From Haloarculaceae archaeon (GTDB lineage Archaea; Halobacteriota; Halobacteria; Halobacteriales; Haloarculaceae): 8,806 nt of DNA. Positions within the stretch are counted from its first letter, which is position 1; the number at the start of each line of letters is the position of its first letter. The notes under the pieces are model-generated. The model had not been told where the DNA came from. It saw only the letters and a list, made by a program, of their open reading frames with translations, and did not search any database. This document shows, one piece after another, positions 5,094 to 8,806 of this stretch. Made by a program: the position numbers and the translations under genes. Location: the NCBI GenBank assembly GCA_028274885.1, contig JAQCMX010000215.1, positions 1 through 8,806 of the forward strand. Reading direction: 5' to 3'.

Positions 5094-6839
5094 TTAGAGA
5101 TCGACAAAGGATCTGTTGCCGTCCCGGAGCGCTGTCAACGTCTCCGGTAACTCACTGATCCGGAGTCGTTTCTGGTCTGTGCTGTCCCGTTCGCGGACGG
5201 TGACGGTGTCGTCCTCGACGGTGTCGTAGTCGACTGTCACACAGAAAGGCGTGCCAATCTCGTCCTGTCTGCGGTACCGGCGGCCGATCGCCCCGGAGTC
5301 GTCATAGGTCACCGTGAGACCTGTGCCCCGGAGGTCGCTTGCGATGTCGCTGGCACGTTCGCCGAGCCCGTCCTTGTCCATCAGCGGAAAGACCCCGACT
5401 GTCGTGGGGGCCATCTCCGGGGGCAAGGAAAGGTAGGTCCGCTTTTTGCCGTCGACCCGGTCTTCCTCGTAGGCGTGTGCGAGCACCGTGTACACCAGGC
5501 GACCGACACCGAAGGACGGTTCGACGATGTGTGGCATAATGTGCTCCCCGGATTCGGTCACGTCCTCGACCGCAAAGTCAGTCTCCGCGACAGGAACGGT
5601 GTAGGCGTCACCATCCACCTCGACTGTCACCGTCTCGTCCGCGAACGCATCCGGATCCCGGGCGGCGAGAGCCGCCAGTTCCTCGGCAATAGCCTCCGCT
5701 TTGCCCCCAAACTCCGGGCCGAGATACCCCATGTTCGGGTCGACGGTCGGCTGCTCGACGGTGATCGGTTCGTCGTACTGTTTGAACACTGTAAACTCCT
5801 CGTCGGAGTGGTCGGCGTGTTTTTTGAGGTCGTAGTCACCCCGGTAGGCAAAGCCGGTAATCTCGATCCAGTCGCCGTCGATCTCGCTCTCGGCGTCCCA
5901 GCAGTCGGCGGCGTAGTGTGAGAGTTCCCCCGGCAGATGCTGACGGTACCGAAAGCGGTCCATGTCGACGCCGACACGCTCGTACCAGCCCTTCGAGAGC
6001 CCCAGGTAGAAGGCGATCCAGGGGTCGGCGACGATGCCTTCGTCGACAGCCTCTCGCACCGTCAGCTCCTGGATACCGCCGTCGTCGGCTTGCTGGTGCT
6101 CGACGGAGTACAGTGGAACGGTGACGTCTTCGACCCGTTCGATCGGGGGATCGTCCGCCTCGGGGTCGATGAAATGTTCCAGTTCGGCCTGGGTGAACTC
6201 GCGGACGCGGATCAGCGACTTGCGGGGGCTGATCTCGTTGCGGTAGGCCGTGCCGATCTGGGCCACGCCGAAGGGAAGCTGATTGCGGGCGTACTCGGCC
6301 CACTGTGGAAACTCGACGAAGATGCCCTGGGCCGTCTCCGGGCGCAGGTACCCCGGGGAAGAACTGCCCGGGCCGATGTTCGTCTCGAACATGAGATTGA
6401 AATCCTCGATCGGCTGGTCGGTAAGCGCAGTGGCACAGTCCGGGCAGGTGACATCGTACTCCGAAAACAGCGTCTCGACCTCCGGAATCGGCAGTGCCTC
6501 GGCGTCCGCGACGGTGGAATCAGAGTGGTCCTCGACGAGATGGTCGGCGCGGTGGCTCGCTCCGCACCCGCTACACTCGACGATCATATCGTCGAACGTC
6601 TCGAGGTGGCCCGAGGCCTCGAAGACTGCCTCGGGCATCACGTCTGGGGCACTGATCTCCATGTGTCCCTCGCGGGTCACGTACCGGTCACGCCAGGCCG
6701 CTTCGAGGTTGTCTTTGAGGGCAGCACCCTGGGGTCCGTAGGTGTAGAAGCCGGCCACGCCGCCGTACGCAGCCGCGGTCTGAAGAAAGAATCCGCGGCG
6801 CTTGCCCAGTTCCGCGAGGCGCTCGCCCTCACCGGTCAT
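5094..6839 (-). CDS. glyS: Glycine--tRNA ligase (archaeal/eukaryotic type)
   Basis: The 581-residue product is a class II aminoacyl-tRNA synthetase that charges tRNA-Gly in the cytoplasm and is usually a homodimer in this branch. Class II motif 2 is visible as TAYRNEISPRK (residues 197-207) followed by RVREFTQAELEHF, and motif 3 as EPSFGVGRL at 440-448 with Arg447. A Cys4 zinc-knuckle-like pair lies at Cys89/Cys92 and Cys132/Cys135. The anticodon-binding domain runs from about residue 475 to the end and includes DDSGAIGRRYRRQDEIGTPF. The ATG overlaps the CBS gene's stop codon as ATGA. A GGAGG ribosome site lies 7 nt before the start, inside the CBS gene, so this internal gene has a Shine-Dalgarno signal. 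It is the middle gene of a three-gene operon. Confidence 0.98.
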   Translation of the reverse strand: MTGEGERLAELGKRRGFFLQTAAAYGGVAGFYTYGPQGAALKDNLEAAWRDRYVTREGHMEISAPDVMPEAVFEASGHLETFDDMIVECSGCGASHRADHLVEDHSDSTVADAEALPIPEVETLFSEYDVTCPDCATALTDQPIEDFNLMFETNIGPGSSSPGYLRPETAQGIFVEFPQWAEYARNQLPFGVAQIGTAYRNEISPRKSLIRVREFTQAELEHFIDPEADDPPIERVEDVTVPLYSVEHQQADDGGIQELTVREAVDEGIVADPWIAFYLGLSKGWYERVGVDMDRFRYRQHLPGELSHYAADCWDAESEIDGDWIEITGFAYRGDYDLKKHADHSDEEFTVFKQYDEPITVEQPTVDPNMGYLGPEFGGKAEAIAEELAALAARDPDAFADETVTVEVDGDAYTVPVAETDFAVEDVTESGEHIMPHIVEPSFGVGRLVYTVLAHAYEEDRVDGKKRTYLSLPPEMAPTTVGVFPLMDKDGLGERASDIASDLRGTGLTVTYDDSGAIGRRYRRQDEIGTPFCVTVDYDTVEDDTVTVRERDSTDQKRLRISELPETLTALRDGNRSFVDL

Positions 6840-7687
6840 CGCACCGCCTCCAGCAGGTCCATATCCTGCACGATACCGACGAGTTCGTCGCCGCTGACCA
6901 GTGGAAGCTGTTCGATATCATGCTCGATTAGAAGCTGTGCGGTCTCCTGAACGCTCCGGGACTCGCCGATTGTGATCAGATCGGCCGTCATGAACTTGGA
7001 GACCGATCCCGCGGGGATTTCGACATTGCGGGTTGGCATGTACCGGTTCCCAACGGCCTTGATCCCCTCCCAGGCCCACTCGTCGTCCTGGTTGGCGATG
7101 GAGTCACCGGTGGCGTCCTCACCCTCGACGACGCGGGCCACGTCGATGACATCGACCTCGGTCAACATGCCAACCGGCTCCGACTCGTCGTCGAGAACAA
7201 TCGCGTAGGGGACCTGCGCGTAGGAGAGTTCGCGCTCGGCGACCGGAAGCGGCGTCCCGGCGTACACAGAGTTGATCGCACGGGTGGTCACGGAACCGGC
7301 GGTGTTGTCGACAGTGAGGGCGCCGGTTGCAATCGCGTGTATCACGTCGGTGGCGGTGACAATTCCGTCGAGCGTCTCGGCGGAGACGACCGGAACGCGC
7401 CGGGCGCCGTGGGCGAGCATCAGTTCTGCGACCTCGGTGAGTGTCGTGTCTGCCTCGGTGGTCGGAACCTCCTCGACCAGCATCGCGAGCTGGTCCTCGT
7501 CCGGCTGTTGGATAAGTGCGTCCCGCGAGACGATCCCGCGAAAGAGCTCCCCGTCTGTTGTCGGTTTGACGACGGGGACCGACGAGAATTCCCGGTCCTG
7601 GAGGTATCCGAGGACATCGTCTCTGGTACCTGGAACCTCGACTGTGACCACCTCCTCGCGTGGCGTCATAACATCTTCGACGTTCAT
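6836..7687 (-). CDS. Protein with four CBS domains
   Basis: The 283-residue soluble protein consists almost entirely of four CBS motifs, about residues 1-60, 68-122, 130-187 and 228-283, forming two Bateman modules. Each repeat ends in the typical G(I/M)(V/L)xxxD pattern: GIVSRD, GIVTATD, GMLTEVD and GIVQDMD. CBS pairs commonly bind AMP, ATP, S-adenosylmethionine or related nucleotides and regulate partner proteins. No catalytic domain is attached here, so a regulatory role is likely but the ligand and partner are unknown. It is the first gene of the operon and its stop overlaps the glyS start by four bases, which suggests a functional link with glycyl-tRNA synthesis or with nucleotide and energy state. 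The ATG at 7687 is supported by a TATA-like box 28 bp upstream and by the usual opening MNVEDVMTP. Confidence 0.93.
   Translation of the reverse strand: MNVEDVMTPREEVVTVEVPGTRDDVLGYLQDREFSSVPVVKPTTDGELFRGIVSRDALIQQPDEDQLAMLVEEVPTTEADTTLTEVAELMLAHGARRVPVVSAETLDGIVTATDVIHAIATGALTVDNTAGSVTTRAINSVYAGTPLPVAERELSYAQVPYAIVLDDESEPVGMLTEVDVIDVARVVEGEDATGDSIANQDDEWAWEGIKAVGNRYMPTRNVEIPAGSVSKFMTADLITIGESRSVQETAQLLIEHDIEQLPLVSGDELVGIVQDMDLLEAVR
6847..6851 (-). promoter_or_regulatory. Shine-Dalgarno site of glyS
   Basis: GGAGG on the minus strand lies 7 nt before the glyS ATG, within the last codons of the CBS gene. It matches the anti-Shine-Dalgarno sequence of archaeal 16S rRNA. Together with the ATGA overlap it points to internal or coupled initiation, unlike the apparently leaderless first genes of the other units. 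Confidence 0.7.
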
Positions 7688-7711
7688 ACTGACACCTACT
7701 CCTATCCGCTC

Positions 7712-7719
7712 ATACTAAG
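7712..7719 (-). promoter_or_regulatory. TATA-like box of the CBS-glyS-kinase operon
   Basis: CTTAGTAT on the minus strand is centred about 28 bp before the CBS gene ATG, predicting a nearly leaderless operon transcript. I see no comparable promoter directly before glyS or the kinase gene. Confidence 0.55.
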
Positions 7720-7793
7720 TCCTTACACTTCCTGACCGGGGCCAGTCACCAGCCTGTCACGGCTATCGGTCCCTGGCCTGTTCGTACAGAAAA

Positions 7794-7819
7794 TATATAC
7801 TAGAAAACATGTGTATATA
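7794..7819. repeat. Inverted repeat TATATAC-N12-GTATATA between divergent promoters
   Basis: Seven-base arms at 7794-7800 and 7813-7819 are exact inverted copies around a 12-bp spacer that contains the A-rich TAGAAAACA. The element is A/T-rich in an otherwise G/C-rich region. It lies about 75 bp beyond the CBS operon box and about 60 bp before the box of the 55-aa gene, so it could be a shared operator. Either arm could also act as a TATA box, so the regulatory reading is uncertain. Confidence 0.45.
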
Positions 7820-7879
7820 CCGATCGCGACGGCGTAGCGTGCTCCCGTCGGGCAGTTTTTCTCGGGACGTTCCGTTGGG

Positions 7880-7887
7880 TTTATATA
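7880..7887 (+). promoter_or_regulatory. TATA box of the 55-aa gene
   Basis: TTTATATA is a strong archaeal TATA match centred about 26 bp before the ATG at 7910. This favours leaderless initiation at 7910 over the in-frame ATG at 7898, which would lie upstream of the predicted transcription start. Confidence 0.7.
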
Positions 7888-7909
7888 GGATTGTTACATG
7901 TTGCCATAC

Positions 7910-8077
7910 ATGGAGACGAACCCGGTTGTTTCGACGGAGGTGCCAGAGGACGGGGAAGTAATGGCAGCCGTAGAAAACGGCCGGAGAGACCGGTTCATCA
8001 TCGCGGATGTAACCGAAGACGAGGCGTACGTCACACTCCCACTCAACAAGGCGGCGTCACTGCCAGCGTGGCGGTAG
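7910..8077 (+). CDS. Small haloarchaeal protein of unknown function (possibly DUF7556-like)
   Basis: The gene encodes 55 residues starting METNPVVSTEVPEDGEVMAA and ending in LPAWR. The chain is acidic, soluble and has no signal peptide, membrane segment or cysteine. Its middle, RDRFIIADVTEDEAYVTLPL, reads like two short strands joined by an acidic turn. Codon use looks like that of the neighbours, and a strong TATA box at the exact leaderless distance supports a real gene. I recall small haloarchaeal uncharacterised proteins with a similar layout (acidic start, DEAxxxxPL, terminal Trp-Arg), possibly the family named DUF7556, but I cannot confirm this from sequence alone. It lies upstream of serA on the same strand with a 153-bp gap and a separate serA promoter, so a functional link is not shown. 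No function is proposed. Confidence 0.75.
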   Translation: METNPVVSTEVPEDGEVMAAVENGRRDRFIIADVTEDEAYVTLPLNKAASLPAWR

Positions 8078-8177
8078 ATCGGAGATACAAACGTTCCCGT
8101 TCCACGGTATTTTGACCTCCCAGGCGGGGATCATCGCTACGGCGGCGGGCCAACGACCCGGTCGTCGGTCAGCGCCG

Positions 8178-8208
8178 GTATACGTGAGGAGAAAACAAGG
8201 GTTATACC
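8178..8208. repeat. Inverted repeat GGTATA-N19-TATACC at the serA promoter
   Basis: GGTATA at 8178-8183 is exactly inverted as TATACC at 8203-8208, and the right arm overlaps the serA TATA box. A regulator bound here would be well placed to block TBP. Arms of 6 bp with a 19-bp spacer are weak statistically, so this is a candidate only. Confidence 0.35.
8202..8207 (+). promoter_or_regulatory. TATA box of serA
   Basis: TTATAC is centred about 26-27 bp before the serA ATG, the spacing of a leaderless haloarchaeal promoter. The same hexamer forms the cspA box. Confidence 0.65.
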
Positions 8209-8230
8209 CACCCCCTCATTTCCTACGCGC

Positions 8231-8806
8231 ATGAGGATACTCGTCACGGATCCGATCGCAGATGCAGGTATCAAACACCTGGAAAAAAACGGCCACGAGG
8301 TTGAGAAAGGGTACAATCTTGAGGGTGAGACGCTGTTGGATGCGGTCGTCGATGCAAACGCTCTCGTCGTCCGGTCCGGGACGGAGGTCACCCGGGAGGT
8401 GTTCGATGCGGCGCCGGATCTGGTCATCGTCGGTCGGGCCGGGATCGGTGTCGACAATATCGACATCGAGGCCGCAACCGAACACGGGGTTATCGTCGCC
8501 AACGCTCCGCAGGGCAACGTCAGAGCAGCCGCAGAACACACGGTGGCGATGACCTTTGCGACGGCGCGGTCGATTCCGCAGGCCCACGACCGCCTCTCGG
8601 ACGGGGAGTGGGCGAAAGGCGACTTCCTCGGGACTGAAATGAACGACAAAACGCTTGGTGTCGTCGGGTTCGGGCGGGTTGGGCAGGAGGTCGCAAAGCG
8701 ACTCGGGAATCTCGGGATGGAGTTGCTCGCGTTCGACCCCTATATCAGCCAGGACCGGGCAGCGCAACTCGGGGCCGAACTCGTCGACGGTCTAACGGAG
8801 TGTCTT
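8231..8806 (+). CDS. serA: D-3-phosphoglycerate dehydrogenase (5' part, cut by window end)
   Basis: The first 192 codons are present. The enzyme oxidises 3-phosphoglycerate to 3-phosphohydroxypyruvate with NAD+, the first step of the phosphorylated serine pathway. The N-terminal substrate domain shows the family opening MRILVTDPIADAG, and GRAGIGVDNIDIEAA at residues 68-82 followed by VANAPQGN. The nucleotide-binding Rossmann motif is GVVGFGRVGQEVAKR at 143-157, with the acidic residue of FDPY (Asp169) at the end of the second strand as expected for NAD preference. The catalytic Arg-Glu-His set and the C-terminal ASB and ACT domains would lie beyond the window; a full protein would be about 525 residues. 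ATG 8231 is fixed by a TATA box at the leaderless distance. Other 2-hydroxyacid dehydrogenases are the alternative, but the motif wording favours SerA. Confidence 0.93.
   Translation, partial: MRILVTDPIADAGIKHLEKNGHEVEKGYNLEGETLLDAVVDANALVVRSGTEVTREVFDAAPDLVIVGRAGIGVDNIDIEAATEHGVIVANAPQGNVRAAAEHTVAMTFATARSIPQAHDRLSDGEWAKGDFLGTEMNDKTLGVVGFGRVGQEVAKRLGNLGMELLAFDPYISQDRAAQLGAELVDGLTECL

Noticed and set aside
5937..6950. Plus-strand open frame of 337 codons antisense to glyS and the CBS gene
   Set aside because: It lies wholly opposite conserved genes and shows no family resemblance, promoter or start signal of its own.
7898..7909. Alternative in-frame ATG for the 55-aa gene
   Set aside because: It lies only about 14 bp after the TATA box centre, so it would probably not be in the transcript; 7910 is at the leaderless distance.
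8216..8767. Minus-strand open frame of 183 codons opposite serA
   Set aside because: It mirrors serA, whose Rossmann and substrate motifs are clear. It also covers the serA start and has no supporting motif.

Overview
The window looks like chromosomal DNA of a haloarchaeon (class Halobacteria). The predicted proteins are rich in Asp and Glu. Marker genes are archaeal: Sec61-beta, a FAU-1-type ribonuclease and an archaeal/eukaryotic-type glycyl-tRNA synthetase. Most genes or operons have a TATA-like box about 25-32 bp before the ATG, so transcripts would be leaderless or nearly so. I cannot assign a genus. I see no rRNA or tRNA gene, insertion sequence, integrase, CRISPR array or phage gene, and no sign of recent transfer.

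Left part (1-2323). The first codons of a minus-strand protein, probably a KH-domain RNA-binding protein, run off the left edge. A gene-free, hairpin-rich stretch of about 290 bp follows, then a small acidic cold-shock protein gene (cspA, plus). It converges on ilvD (minus), the dihydroxy-acid dehydratase of branched-chain amino acid and pantothenate synthesis.

Middle part (2381-5087). A minus-strand pair encodes Sec61-beta (secG, a 54-aa gene) and then a FAU-1/RNase E-G-like protein with a DUF402 domain. secG is divergent from a very short thioredoxin. The thioredoxin converges on the last gene of the next minus-strand operon.

Right part (4461-8806). A compact minus-strand operon runs CBS-domain protein, glyS, then a polyprenol/dolichol kinase-like membrane protein. 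CBS and glyS overlap by ATGA, and 6 bp separate glyS from the kinase gene. Divergent from the operon lie a 55-aa protein of unknown function and serA, the D-3-phosphoglycerate dehydrogenase of serine synthesis. serA is cut by the right edge after 192 codons.

Taken together this is a housekeeping region for RNA metabolism, amino acid synthesis, glycine charging, protein export and lipid-carrier phosphorylation. I did not find a clear new defence, mobile or biosynthetic system. The less explained items are the structured region left of cspA, several inverted repeats near promoters, the 55-aa protein, and the link between a four-CBS-domain sensor and glycyl-tRNA synthetase.
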